Shown here: one piece after another, positions 26,458-35,427 of the stretch
Layout of the letters: every line of letters starts with the position of its first letter
Position numbering within the stretch: the first letter of the stretch is position 1
Origin: an uncultured Bacteroidia bacterium
Lineage (GTDB): Bacteria; Bacteroidota; Bacteroidia; Bacteroidales; Prolixibacteraceae
Assembly: GCA_903904515.1 (NCBI GenBank)
Contig: CAIVCR010000110.1
Span: 1 to 64,000 of the forward strand
Direction: 5' to 3'
DNA: 64,000 nucleotides
Notes under the pieces: generated by a model
Told to the model about the DNA's origin: nothing
What the model saw: only the letters and a program-made list of their open reading frames with translations
The model's database searches: none
Position numbers and translations under genes: made by a program

Positions 26458-26486
26458 CTCCTGCTTTTTGATGAAAGATTATTCAA

Positions 26487-28493
26487 CTATTTACCAGTTT
26501 GTCTGGTTTTAAACTCAGACAGCCCCTTGTCCAAAAAATCAATAAAATGGTCAGGATTTAAATCCCTTGCAGTGGGTTTTACAAGAAGTTGCTGGTCAAG
26601 ATCAAGCAATACATAATAAGGCTGAGCGTTCACGCCAAATCGTGAGATCTGAAAATCAGCAAATTTCTTACCAATTGTCTTTTTTACTTTTTGGTCGTAC
26701 GAAGAGGTTATCCATTCACTTTCGGGGAGCGATGTTTTATCATCCACATATAAAGCCACAATAACAAAATCATTTTTCAGTTTCTCAAGCACTCGCGGAT
26801 CGGACCAAACGTTAGCCTCCATTTCGCGACAATTTACACAGCCATGACCGGTAAAGTCGATAAACAGCGGTTTTTTCTGCGCCTTAGCACACGCCAAGCC
26901 CTGTTCAAAATCAAAGAATCCGTCCAGACCATGAGGTAACTCAAGAAACTCGCTGAATTTTGGCTTTTCACAAACAGTGGTACCTGACTTCATCACGCCA
27001 CCAATACCCGAGGAGTGGTCAACCAGTTTAACTTCATCGCGGATAATCTTATGCAGGTCAAAATCGTGTGAAGTCATTGGAGGAAGATAGCCAGAGATCG
27101 CTTTAAGCGGAGCTCCCATCATCCCGGGGATCAGGTAAACGACAAAAGTAAAGGTTATCAGTGCCAGCATCAGCCGTGGAACAGAAATATGTTTTGTTTC
27201 GCTATCGTGTGCAAACTTCATCTTGCCGAGCAGATAGAACCCCATCATTGTGAAGATCACAATCCAGAAAGCGATATAAACTTCCCGGTCAAGAATACGC
27301 CAGTGGTAGGTCTGGTCGGCTATACTTAAAAATTTAAGTCCAAGGGCTAATTCAACAAAACCCAAAACTACTTTCACCGAATTAAGCCACCCTCCGGATT
27401 TAGGAAGGTTTGATAGCCATTGAGGGAAAAGAGCGAAAAGTGTAAAAGGCAGGGCGAATGCGAGTGAAAAACCGAGCATTCCAACGATCGGTTTGATTAC
27501 CATTCCGCCCGCAGATTCAACAAGGATTGCGCCTACAATTGGACCGGTACAACTAAAAGAGACCAGAACCAGCGTTAATGCCATAAAAAAGGCGCCACTA
27601 ACCCCACCTTTATCGGCAAAGCGATCGGTCTGATTACCCCAACTGCCCGGTAAAACAATCTCAAAGGCGCCAAAAAATGAGAAGGCAAAAACAACAAAGA
27701 CGATAAAAAACAACACATTTGGTATCCAATGAGTGCTGATCCAGTTGGCAAAATCGGCCCCAAGAGTAAGAGCTACCAAAGTACCGATTAAGGTATAAAT
27801 CAGAATGATCGATCCCCCGTAAACAAACGCCTGAATCCGGGCCTGCAGCTTTGATTTGTTGCTGTTCATAAAAAAAGAGACAGTCATCGGGATCATAGGA
27901 AACACACAAGGTGTAAGAATTGCGGCTAGACCGGCAATAAAGCTGAAAATAAGAAACCACCACAACCCATGATGAGCAACACCAGTCTCATTGAGATTTG
28001 CAACTTTCGTCGCAGCTGCAGGTGCATTCCCGGATCCTCCAATTTTAATTGAAAAATCGTGTTCATCGAGTGTGCAGGTTTGGTCGTTGCAGCTTTGGTA
28101 TTCAATTGTCCCTTTCAATTCAAAGGGATCGGAAGTAAGCAACTTGATTTTCCGGATAAAAACGGCCTCGTTACTAAAGAATTCAAGATCCATATTGAAA
28201 ATCTGATCATGTTCCTTAATAACAGGTGTGGCAGAAACTAATGGGCCAACAGCGAGGTAACGTGTGCTATCGGCAACAAACTTAAAAGAAGTTTCCACCG
28301 GACCCCCTTCAGGCAGTTTAGTGGAGTAAATATGCCATCCTTTTTGAATCTTGGCAGTAATTACAACCTCTATTTCCCCGGTATCAGCGGGCTTTGTCAG
28401 AATGCTCCAGGTAACAGGTTTAAGAATCTGAGCAAATGAGTAGATGGATGTCCCAGCTAAGAGGGCTAACAGGAAAATAAGTTTTTTCTTCAT
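26487..28493 (-). CDS. dsbD: DsbD-type thiol:disulfide interchange protein
   Basis: A 668-residue protein with the full three-part DsbD design. After a signal peptide comes an N-terminal periplasmic domain containing a cysteine pair (SCNDQTCTLDE). The middle is a membrane domain of about eight helices with the ILTPCVFPMIPMTVSFF and SFSCTGPIVG cysteines. The C-terminal domain is thioredoxin-like, with TGHGCVNCREME and the CxxC pair. It brings electrons from cytoplasmic thioredoxin to periplasmic thiol proteins, useful for cytochrome c maturation; a CxxCH lipoprotein is encoded at 1676. Confidence 0.93.
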   Translation of the reverse strand: MKKKLIFLLALLAGTSIYSFAQILKPVTWSILTKPADTGEIEVVITAKIQKGWHIYSTKLPEGGPVETSFKFVADSTRYLAVGPLVSATPVIKEHDQIFNMDLEFFSNEAVFIRKIKLLTSDPFELKGTIEYQSCNDQTCTLDEHDFSIKIGGSGNAPAAATKVANLNETGVAHHGLWWFLIFSFIAGLAAILTPCVFPMIPMTVSFFMNSNKSKLQARIQAFVYGGSIILIYTLIGTLVALTLGADFANWISTHWIPNVLFFIVFVVFAFSFFGAFEIVLPGSWGNQTDRFADKGGVSGAFFMALTLVLVSFSCTGPIVGAILVESAGGMVIKPIVGMLGFSLAFALPFTLFALFPQWLSNLPKSGGWLNSVKVVLGFVELALGLKFLSIADQTYHWRILDREVYIAFWIVIFTMMGFYLLGKMKFAHDSETKHISVPRLMLALITFTFVVYLIPGMMGAPLKAISGYLPPMTSHDFDLHKIIRDEVKLVDHSSGIGGVMKSGTTVCEKPKFSEFLELPHGLDGFFDFEQGLACAKAQKKPLFIDFTGHGCVNCREMEANVWSDPRVLEKLKNDFVIVALYVDDKTSLPESEWITSSYDQKVKKTIGKKFADFQISRFGVNAQPYYVLLDLDQQLLVKPTARDLNPDHFIDFLDKGLSEFKTRQTGK

Positions 28494-28520
28494 TTTTAAA
28501 AATCAGATTTCAAAACTACA

Positions 28521-28552
28521 AAAAAAGCTCATGCGTTTTGTGCATGAGCTTT
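28521..28552 (-). terminator. Intrinsic terminator of the RNase E/G gene
   Basis: An 11-bp perfect stem (28524-28534 with 28542-28552) with a 7-nt loop; on the minus strand it is followed by a run of T. Confidence 0.88.
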
Positions 28553-28558
28553 CAATGT

Positions 28559-30106
28559 CTAAAAGATAATTTCTTCGGTGTTCTCGTCGTAGAACTTTGA
28601 ATCGAGGAAACTCATTGCGTTAATCTCTTCGATTCTCACCTTTTTGTGATATTTCCATCTCCATTTTAACGCCTTGGAAGGGAAACCTCGGGTAAGAAAT
28701 GCGCCCACGAAAGGGTGCAGTTTAATTGTCAGTTTTTGTTTGTGTAATTCTTCGAAGATATACCTCACTTTCTGTTCAATCTCTTCGATGAATAAAAGGG
28801 TCGGGGTAACTTTTCCTGAACCTTTGCAAACAGGGCAAATCTCAGCAGTTTCAATGGCCATCTCCTGGCGCACCCGCTGCCGGGTAATTTGCATTAAACA
28901 AAACTTGCTCAATGGCAAAATATTATGCTTTGTTCTGTCGGAAGCCATTGCTTCCTTCATTTTCTCGAAAACCTTCTGCCGGTTTTCATTCCCGTGCATA
29001 TCGATAAAATCGATCACAATTATACCTCCCATATCGCGAAGGCGTAATTGGCTGGCAATCTCTTCAGCTGCAGCGAGATTGACCTCCAGGGCATTTGTTT
29101 CCTGATCACCGGTCTTTGACCTGTTACCGCTGTTCACATCAATTACGTGAAAAGCTTCAGTATGTTCAATGATCAGATAGGCACCGCTCCTAAAAGAGAC
29201 AGTTTTACCAAAAGATGCTTTAATCTGTTTATCAATTCCGAAATATTCAAGAATCGGCACTTTGCCATTGTAGTATTTAACTACTTTCTTCTTTTCGGTA
29301 TCGATAGTTCCAACATATTCCTTTATTTCGGCGGCAATCTCCTCGTTATTCACAAAAATATTCGAAAAATCGGGATTGTATAAATCCCTGATCATTCCAA
29401 TTGTGCGATCGAGTTCTCCTAAGATCAGCGAAGGGGCCACTTGTTTTTCGAGTTTGACTACGGCATTCTCAAACTTTGTGACCAATCTACGCAGTTCAGG
29501 ATCTAATTCCGCTACCCGCTTCCCTTCAGCTGCTGTTCTGATAATCACCCCATAGTTTTTAGGGCAGATACTTTGAACTAATTTTTTTAACCGACTTTTC
29601 TCTTCAGTCGATTCGATTTTTTGAGAAACTGAAATTTTGTTGCTAAAGGGGATCAAAACCATGTTTCTGCCCGCTACAGATAGTTCAGAAGTCAACCTGG
29701 GTCCTTTCGTCGAGATCGGTTCTTTTGCAATCTGCACAAGAATGGTCTGACCGGTCTTAAGAACATCAGAAATCTTTCCATCTTTCTGTATATCAGGCTC
29801 AGGCTGAATACGCAACTCACTAGTGAGTTTGATCTTCCTGGCAACTGACTGTTTCAGAAACTTGTTTAAGGTCTGGAATTGTGGTCCTAAATCCAAATAA
29901 TGAAGGAACGCATCTTTCTCGTAGCCTACATCAACAAAAGCAGCGTTCAATCCGGGCATGATCTTTTTTACCTTTGCCAGGTAAATATCTCCTACCGAGA
30001 ATTTCAGATCACTGCTTTCCCTGTTAAGTTCTACCAGTTTTTTGTTTTCGAGTAAAGCGATTTCAACATGTGAGGGGGATACATCAATAATCAGTTCATT
30101 GCTCAC
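28559..30106 (-). CDS. rng: Ribonuclease E/G family endoribonuclease
   Basis: About 515 residues from a GTG at 30106 (SNELIIDVSPSHVEIALLE); an upstream ATG at 30133 would add nine residues and cannot be excluded. An S1 RNA-binding domain (about 35-130) precedes the DNase-I-like catalytic core with the magnesium-binding aspartates in HVIDVNSGNR and IIVIDFIDMHGN. The zinc-link CPVCKGSGKV follows, then a short C-terminal part. This is the RNase G-length form, without the long degradosome tail of E. coli RNase E. It processes rRNA and degrades mRNA. A terminator lies directly downstream. Confidence 0.95.
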   Translation of the reverse strand: MSNELIIDVSPSHVEIALLENKKLVELNRESSDLKFSVGDIYLAKVKKIMPGLNAAFVDVGYEKDAFLHYLDLGPQFQTLNKFLKQSVARKIKLTSELRIQPEPDIQKDGKISDVLKTGQTILVQIAKEPISTKGPRLTSELSVAGRNMVLIPFSNKISVSQKIESTEEKSRLKKLVQSICPKNYGVIIRTAAEGKRVAELDPELRRLVTKFENAVVKLEKQVAPSLILGELDRTIGMIRDLYNPDFSNIFVNNEEIAAEIKEYVGTIDTEKKKVVKYYNGKVPILEYFGIDKQIKASFGKTVSFRSGAYLIIEHTEAFHVIDVNSGNRSKTGDQETNALEVNLAAAEEIASQLRLRDMGGIIVIDFIDMHGNENRQKVFEKMKEAMASDRTKHNILPLSKFCLMQITRQRVRQEMAIETAEICPVCKGSGKVTPTLLFIEEIEQKVRYIFEELHKQKLTIKLHPFVGAFLTRGFPSKALKWRWKYHKKVRIEEINAMSFLDSKFYDENTEEIIF

Positions 30107-30147
30107 GATCTCTACTCTTAACTTAAATAACATTTATAAATACAACA

Positions 30148-30175
30148 AACCTAAAGTGCAAAAGCACTTTAGGTT
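30148..30175 (-). terminator. Hairpin between the COX24-like gene and the RNase E/G gene
   Basis: A perfect 12-bp stem (30148-30159 with 30164-30175) with an AAAA loop. On the minus strand it is followed by TTGTTGTATTT. It can terminate the HU/COX24-like transcript or attenuate read-through into the RNase gene. Confidence 0.65.
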
Positions 30176-30202
30176 CTAAATTCGTTTGCTACCACAAAGA
30201 AA

Positions 30203-30295
30203 TTATTTTTTCTTCTTGTGGCGATTTTTCCTCAAACGTTTTTTCCGTTTGTGGGTAGCCATCTTATGTCCTTTTCTTTTTTTACCGCTTGGCAT
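30203..30295 (-). CDS. 30-residue COX24/AURKAIP1-like small basic ribosomal protein
   Basis: A 30-codon gene with ATG at 30293-30295 and TAA at 30203-30205. The peptide starts MPSGKKRKGHKMATHKRKKR and is almost entirely Lys, Arg and His. It matches the short AURKAIP1/COX24-domain proteins of Bacteroidota, relatives of mitochondrial mS38 and of the actinobacterial small-subunit protein bS22, so it is probably a ribosomal protein. It lies 19 bp downstream of the HU gene on the same strand and ahead of a hairpin. Its length is below most gene-calling cut-offs. Confidence 0.85.
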   Translation of the reverse strand: MPSGKKRKGHKMATHKRKKRLRKNRHKKKK

Positions 30296-30314
30296 AATCT
30301 TAAATTCGTTTTAA

Positions 30315-30599
30315 TTATTTTACATTATTCTTAACACGACCAACAAAAGTTTTAGCCGGTTTAAAAGAAGGAATAAAGTGTTGAGGAATAATAATCGTGG
30401 TGTTGCGCGAAATATTACGGGCTGTCTTCTCTGCACGTTTTTTCACGATAAAACTCCCAAATCCACGAAGATATACATTGTTCCCTTCAGCAAGTGAACC
30501 GGATACGGTATCCATAAATGCTTCTACTGCTTTCTGTACAGTTACTTTTTCAATACCGGTGTTCTTCGAAATCTCGTTTACGATATCTGCTTTTGTCAT
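30315..30599 (-). CDS. HU/IHF family DNA-binding protein
   Basis: A 94-residue nucleoid protein of normal length. MTKADIVNEISKNTGI and VQKAVEAFMDTVSGSL form the dimerisation helices, VYLRGFGSFIVKKRAEKTARNI the beta arms, and PSFKPAKTF the C-terminal element. It bends and packages DNA. It has a very good minus-strand promoter (30646-30675) and probably shares a transcript with the COX24-like gene. Confidence 0.95.
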   Translation of the reverse strand: MTKADIVNEISKNTGIEKVTVQKAVEAFMDTVSGSLAEGNNVYLRGFGSFIVKKRAEKTARNISRNTTIIIPQHFIPSFKPAKTFVGRVKNNVK

Positions 30600-30645
30600 T
30601 ACTAAAAATTTAAATGATTCGACCTTTTATTTCAATTTTGGTGCA

Positions 30646-30675
30646 CAAATATATAGCTTTTGATTTAACCAACAA
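30646..30675 (-). promoter_or_regulatory. Promoter of the HU gene
   Basis: On the minus strand TTG (30675-30673), 19 nt, then TATATTTG (30653-30646): a full match to the Bacteroidota promoter, about 47 bp before the HU start codon. Confidence 0.75.
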
Positions 30676-30732
30676 CATACTAATCAATATTTTTTCTTCT
30701 TTTGACGAAATATTTTCAAAATCAGAATGATT

Positions 30733-31800
30733 ATGCCCGAATTTCATAAAATATTGACAGATTGGTACAAACAGAATAAACGAGATCTACCCTGGAGAGA
30801 AAACAATCAGCCATATTATGTTTGGATTTCCGAAATTATCCTCCAACAGACAAGAGTCGATCAGGGGACTGATTACTTCATCCGGTTTACCGAACGGTTT
30901 CCTGATATCGAATCACTGGCTATTGCTCCCGAGATTGATGTACTCAAAATCTGGCAGGGGCTTGGCTATTATTCAAGGGCCAGAAATATGCACAAAGCTT
31001 CCCAGCAAATCATCAACGATTTCAACGGCATTTTTCCGGCATCCTTCGAAGAGCTTAAAAAGCTCAAAGGGGTGGGCGATTACACGGCAGCTGCAATTGC
31101 TTCAATCTCGTTCGGCTTGCCGCATGCTGTGATTGACGGAAATGTATACCGCGTATTATCCAGGATTTTTGGAATCGCAACTCCCATTGATTCCACAAAG
31201 GGGAAACATGAATTCAGCGACCTGGCAAATCAGCTCCTTGACCAGCAAAATCCCGGAGAATTTAACGAAGCCTTAATGGAATTCGGGGCTTTGCAGTGCA
31301 CACCCCGAAACCCTGGCTGTAATTCATGTCCCATGGAACACCGCTGCGTTGCATATAAAAACGACACGGTCACAAAACTCCCTGTAAAAGAGAATAAGAC
31401 CAAAGTCAGACACCGGTATTTTAATTACCTCTATTTAAAACATGAAAAGTCTATTTATCTCGAAAAAAGAGAGCAAAATGACATCTGGCAGAATTTATAC
31501 CAATTCCCGTTAATAGAATCACTTAGCCCGTTATCGATTGAAGAACTTCTCACCGATCAAAGATTTACCATTTTGTTTGACAAATCGGAGATCGTCATTG
31601 AATCTGTCAGCAATGAGATCATCCATTTGCTGTCGCATCAAAAACTTCATGTGAGGTTCATCGAGATATCCATTACACAACAGCAAAAGCATCATTTGTG
31701 GATAAAAATAGTTCCGGAAGCTCTCGCGCAGTATCCGATCCCTAAATTAATCGATAACTTTTTAATGGAAAAAAACGGGAATAAATTAGTTAATCTGTAG
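30733..31800 (+). CDS. mutY: A/G-specific adenine glycosylase
   Basis: About 355 residues from MPEFHKILTDWYKQNKRDLPWR. It removes adenine mispaired with 8-oxoguanine. Seen: catalytic Glu in EIILQQTRVDQ, the helix-hairpin-helix GVGDYTAAAIASISFG, catalytic Asp in VIDGNVYRVLSR, and the 4Fe-4S ligands in CTPRNPGCNSCPMEHRC with the expected C-x6-C-x2-C-x5-C spacing. The C-terminal part (about 230-350) is the NUDIX-like domain that reads 8-oxoG. Confidence 0.97.
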   Translation: MPEFHKILTDWYKQNKRDLPWRENNQPYYVWISEIILQQTRVDQGTDYFIRFTERFPDIESLAIAPEIDVLKIWQGLGYYSRARNMHKASQQIINDFNGIFPASFEELKKLKGVGDYTAAAIASISFGLPHAVIDGNVYRVLSRIFGIATPIDSTKGKHEFSDLANQLLDQQNPGEFNEALMEFGALQCTPRNPGCNSCPMEHRCVAYKNDTVTKLPVKENKTKVRHRYFNYLYLKHEKSIYLEKREQNDIWQNLYQFPLIESLSPLSIEELLTDQRFTILFDKSEIVIESVSNEIIHLLSHQKLHVRFIEISITQQQKHHLWIKIVPEALAQYPIPKLIDNFLMEKNGNKLVNL

Positions 31801-31884
31801 CGTTCAGGATGGACAGCCAATTTCAATACTGCTTTACAAAATACAGATTTTTCTGAATCCAGTTCTGAAAAAGCGATTTTTTTC

Positions 31885-31907
31885 TACCTTTGAGGGGGTT
31901 GCAACCC
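31885..31907 (+). promoter_or_regulatory. ssb promoter -7 box with start-site palindrome
   Basis: TACCTTTG at 31885-31892, followed immediately by the perfect 12-bp palindrome GGGTTGCAACCC at 31896-31907, which would overlap the transcription start. The palindrome may be an operator or a small leader hairpin. Confidence 0.6.
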
Positions 31908-31955
31908 AAATTAAATTATTGTATATTTAGGTTTAAAACCATAATTTTATAGACC

Positions 31956-32405
31956 ATGTCAATTAACAAAGTTATTTTGATCGGAAATGTAGGGAAAGAC
32001 CCTGATATCAGGCACCTTGAAAGCAACGTTGCAGTGGCTAACTTCACGCTGGCAACCTCGGAGAATTACACCAATAAAAGCGGTGAAAAAGTAACCACTA
32101 CGGAATGGCATAACATCGTTTGCTGGCGTGGATTGGCAACAATCGCTGAAAATTACATCCATAAAGGGAGTCAGATCTATGTCGACGGTAAAATCAGAAC
32201 AAGAAGCTACGATGCACCCGATGGATCTAAAAGATATATCACAGAGATTCTTGCCGACTCGATACAACTTCTTGGAAAAAAAGGTGATGGAACCTCCTCC
32301 GATGGGTTTAAACCTTCCGATGGGAACCATGTTGGCGAGCCAAACCATGAACCAGGTTCGTATACCGGAGCCGGAGATAAAGATGGAGATGATTTACCAT
32401 TTTAA
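31956..32405 (+). CDS. ssb: Single-stranded DNA-binding protein
   Basis: A 149-residue protein with an OB fold (about 1-105: INKVILIGNVGKDPDIRH, TLATSENYTN, WHNIVCWRGLA) and a flexible linker ending in the acidic tip GDDLPF that recruits repair and replication partners. It protects single-stranded DNA. The TAA stop shares its last A with the first in-frame ATG of the GldD reading frame (TAATG). The likelier GldD start lies 57 bp further on. Confidence 0.97.
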   Translation: MSINKVILIGNVGKDPDIRHLESNVAVANFTLATSENYTNKSGEKVTTTEWHNIVCWRGLATIAENYIHKGSQIYVDGKIRTRSYDAPDGSKRYITEILADSIQLLGKKGDGTSSDGFKPSDGNHVGEPNHEPGSYTGAGDKDGDDLPF

Positions 32406-32461
32406 TGAACTTAGGGGGCCTCATGCTTAACCGGTATTACGCTATATTTGAAAGATTAACT

Positions 32462-33043
32462 ATGAGGCTTATACCCATTTATGTTCTGACAGGATTTCTG
32501 TTTTTTTCCGAATCATGCAAAAAAGAGTATACCCCAAGACCAAGAGGATATTTCAGAATCTCATTTCCGGCAAAAAGCTACAAACCGCTTGAGCTATCTG
32601 TTCCCTATTTTTTTCAGGTACCTGCCTATTCCACTCCGGGTCACGATCTGCTAAGTCCCGATCAGCCCAATTGGATCACTATCGAAGTGCCTGCTAACCA
32701 CGCCCAGATTCATCTGAGCTATAAAAAAATCAATAACAACCTTGAAAGATATATTGAGGAGTCACACTCTCTTGCTTATCAACATTCCCAGAAAGCGAGC
32801 GCCATTGAGGAGCGGCTTTTTATTAATCCTTCGAAAAAAGTCTATGGCACAATCTACACCATAAAGGGGAATGCTGCCTCACCAATGCAGTTCTACCTCA
32901 CAGACAGCACCCGTAATTTTCTGCGCGGATCACTATATATCAAAGAGATACCAAATAGTGACAGTTTACAGCCGGTAATCGGATTCCTTATTCAGGATGT
33001 CCTGCATCTGATTAAAACAACCGAATGGAAAGAGGTTAAATAA
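32462..33043 (+). CDS. gldD: Gliding motility lipoprotein GldD
   Basis: About 193 residues from MRLIPIYVLTGFLFFSESC, which gives a compact lipoprotein signal with Cys in SESCKK. An in-frame ATG at 32405, overlapping the ssb stop, would add 19 residues, and translation could be coupled there. The mature part begins with the GldD signature TPRPRGYFRISFP and continues with YKPLELSVPYFFQVPAYS. GldD is an essential gliding/type IX-secretion-linked lipoprotein in flavobacteria; related proteins also occur in non-gliding Bacteroidota. The gene overlaps the phosphopantetheinyl transferase by 1 bp. Confidence 0.9.
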   Translation: MRLIPIYVLTGFLFFSESCKKEYTPRPRGYFRISFPAKSYKPLELSVPYFFQVPAYSTPGHDLLSPDQPNWITIEVPANHAQIHLSYKKINNNLERYIEESHSLAYQHSQKASAIEERLFINPSKKVYGTIYTIKGNAASPMQFYLTDSTRNFLRGSLYIKEIPNSDSLQPVIGFLIQDVLHLIKTTEWKEVK

Positions 33044-33723
33044 TGCCGCTCCAGCTACATAAACATATTGAAAACGGGGAGATCGGACTATGGAAAATCT
33101 CTGAAGAACCTGAAGAGTTGCTCCTATTGGCTAATTTGTCTTCTGCTGATAAAATTACCTGTTCTGGAATTACAACTCTACACCGCAAAAAAGAGTGGCT
33201 GGCTACCAGGGCGTTGCTCAATGAAATGACCCTCCTTGCCGGCCCAATCAACTATTACGAAGATGGAAGGCCTTACCTTGAACAGGGCAAATACAACATA
33301 AGCATCTCACACACAAAAGGTTTTGCAGCTATCTTTCTGCACGAAACACTCATTCCCGGTATCGATATTGAACTCACATCCCGACTTGTGGGAAAGGTGG
33401 CCAGTCGTTTCCTTTCACCGGAAGAGTTCGAAATGTGCCATGCCATACCGGAATTAACAACTAAAAGGGTATTGTTGGTATGGTGTGCCAAAGAGGCTAT
33501 TTTCAAGATAGTCCCTTTCACTAATATCGAATTTTCAACCGATATCAAAATTACATTAAATGACACAACAGACAATTTCGGCTCTTTTCCGGGAGTGTAT
33601 GTTGGACCCTTGGAACAAATACCTGTTGAATTGGAATACCTTGACAAAAACGGTGTTATCCTGGTTTGGGGCTGTATAAAGCCTGGTCAGGATGCCCGAT
33701 ATAATTTTATCAATTCATTTTGA
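33043..33723 (+). CDS. 4'-phosphopantetheinyl transferase superfamily protein
   Basis: A 226-residue Sfp-type transferase that loads carrier proteins with phosphopantetheine from CoA. Two half-domains are seen; the magnesium and catalytic motifs are GIDIELTSR and WCAKEAIFK, separated by about 40 residues as expected. NISISHTKGFAAIF lies just before the first motif. The acceptor is probably fatty-acid ACP, as no biosynthetic cluster is in the window. It overlaps the gldD stop, so the two are co-transcribed. Confidence 0.92.
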   Translation: MPLQLHKHIENGEIGLWKISEEPEELLLLANLSSADKITCSGITTLHRKKEWLATRALLNEMTLLAGPINYYEDGRPYLEQGKYNISISHTKGFAAIFLHETLIPGIDIELTSRLVGKVASRFLSPEEFEMCHAIPELTTKRVLLVWCAKEAIFKIVPFTNIEFSTDIKITLNDTTDNFGSFPGVYVGPLEQIPVELEYLDKNGVILVWGCIKPGQDARYNFINSF

Positions 33724-33791
33724 CCCAGGGATTGAACAATCTGAACCTTCAAATATCTCTTAAAAATTGACTTTATTAAATATTCTTACAG

Positions 33792-35297
33792 ATGAAAATT
33801 CCTGAATCACATATTATTGTAATTTTCGGAGCTTCGGGCGACCTGACAAAAAGGAAACTAATACCGGCAATTTATCAGTTGTACATTAATCACCTTCTTC
33901 CCTCCAATTTTGCGATTCTGGGAACCAGCAGAACCCCTCTCTCCGACGAAGAATTCTGCGAACGAATTATCGAATTTCTACCTTCACAAAAAGAGACTGA
34001 CCCTTCATTTCTGAACAGATTATTCTACCAATCAATCGATTACCACGAGAACAATGACTACATTAAGCTTAAAGAGCGACTGGCAGGATTGAGTCAGAAC
34101 CTGAATATCGCACCAAATTATCTGTTCTACCTCTCGACTCCACCAAATCTATATGATGTAATTCCGGAGAAGCTCGCGCTGGCAAATCTACATCTTCAAA
34201 AAGACGGTTTTAAAAGGCTGATCATCGAAAAGCCTTTTGGAAATACCCTTGAAAGTGCCAAATCGCTCAATATTAGCCTTCTGAAAAATTACGAGGAGAA
34301 TCAAATCTATCGGATTGATCATTACCTGGGAAAAGAAACTGTTCAGAATCTTATGGTAACCCGTTTTGCGAACGGAATTTTTGAACCCTTATGGAATCGG
34401 AATTTTATCTGCCGGGTAGAAATCACCTCTGCAGAAAGTCTGGGTGTTGAAGGGAGAGGTGGATATTATGATCAGTCGGGCGCCATGCGTGATATGATCC
34501 AAAATCACCTGCTTCAAATGGTAGGCCTCGTGGCTATGGAACCGCCGGTGGTGATTGAAGCTAATGCCATCCGGCATGAAGTGATGAAAGTATTCCAGTC
34601 GTTGCGACCCATCAAGCCTGAAGAGATGCATAAACAGATTATCAGGGGTCAATATACCGCTTCGACGATTAAGGGTGTTGCAACGCCGGGCTATCGCGAT
34701 GAGCCGGGTGTCGATCCCGCATCGCATACCGAAACGTATGTTGCCATGAAATTTTTCATTGACAACTGGCGTTGGGCCGGGGTTCCGTTTTATATCCGTA
34801 CAGGAAAGAAACTGCCCACCCGGGTAACTGAAATAGTTATCGAATTTAAGCCTGCACCACACCATCTGTTTGATCAGAACGGGCAAAATCAAAACAACTC
34901 AAATCAATTAATAATCAGGATTCAGCCTGACGAAGGTTTACTGATTAAATTTAACATGAAAGAACCCGGTTCCGGATTTAAGGTGAACCAGGTTAACATG
35001 GACTTTCACTATTCCGAGCTTTCAGGAATCACATTACCTGCCGCCTACGAACGTCTCCTGCTTGATTGCCTTTTAGGTGACGCAACACTCTATTCGCGTG
35101 GTGACACCGTAGAGGCAGCCTGGAGTTTTATTCAGCCAATACTGGATGCCTGGTCGAATGACACGACAATACCAATTTATGGCTATCCTGCCGGGACATG
35201 GGGCCCATACGAATCGGACGAATTGATTGAAGGGGACAAAACCTGGCGTTATCCCTGCAAAAATCTGGCTGACGATGGACTTTATTGTGAGTTGTAG
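33792..35297 (+). CDS. zwf: Glucose-6-phosphate 1-dehydrogenase
   Basis: A 501-residue enzyme that oxidises glucose-6-phosphate to 6-phosphogluconolactone with NADP. It has the Rossmann motif IFGASGDLTKRKLIP, the active-site RIDHYLGKETVQN (His in the DHY pair) and later VPFYIRTGKKLP. Length is typical. It is followed 130 bp later by 6-phosphogluconolactonase, the next step of the same pathway; gnd is not in the window. Confidence 0.98.
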   Translation: MKIPESHIIVIFGASGDLTKRKLIPAIYQLYINHLLPSNFAILGTSRTPLSDEEFCERIIEFLPSQKETDPSFLNRLFYQSIDYHENNDYIKLKERLAGLSQNLNIAPNYLFYLSTPPNLYDVIPEKLALANLHLQKDGFKRLIIEKPFGNTLESAKSLNISLLKNYEENQIYRIDHYLGKETVQNLMVTRFANGIFEPLWNRNFICRVEITSAESLGVEGRGGYYDQSGAMRDMIQNHLLQMVGLVAMEPPVVIEANAIRHEVMKVFQSLRPIKPEEMHKQIIRGQYTASTIKGVATPGYRDEPGVDPASHTETYVAMKFFIDNWRWAGVPFYIRTGKKLPTRVTEIVIEFKPAPHHLFDQNGQNQNNSNQLIIRIQPDEGLLIKFNMKEPGSGFKVNQVNMDFHYSELSGITLPAAYERLLLDCLLGDATLYSRGDTVEAAWSFIQPILDAWSNDTTIPIYGYPAGTWGPYESDELIEGDKTWRYPCKNLADDGLYCEL

Positions 35298-35427
35298 CAA
35301 AAATTAATGGTTAATGGTTAATGGTTAATGAATTTTTCGCCTGGCAATAATCATTTTATAATTTGAATTTTGCTCTTTTTATTTTGCATTTTACACTTTG
35401 CATTTTTAATTTTTAATTTTATTCTCC

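Noticed and set aside
27575..27963. Minus-strand frames of 62-100 codons inside dsbD
   Set aside because: Alternative frames of a convincing DsbD gene with no independent support.
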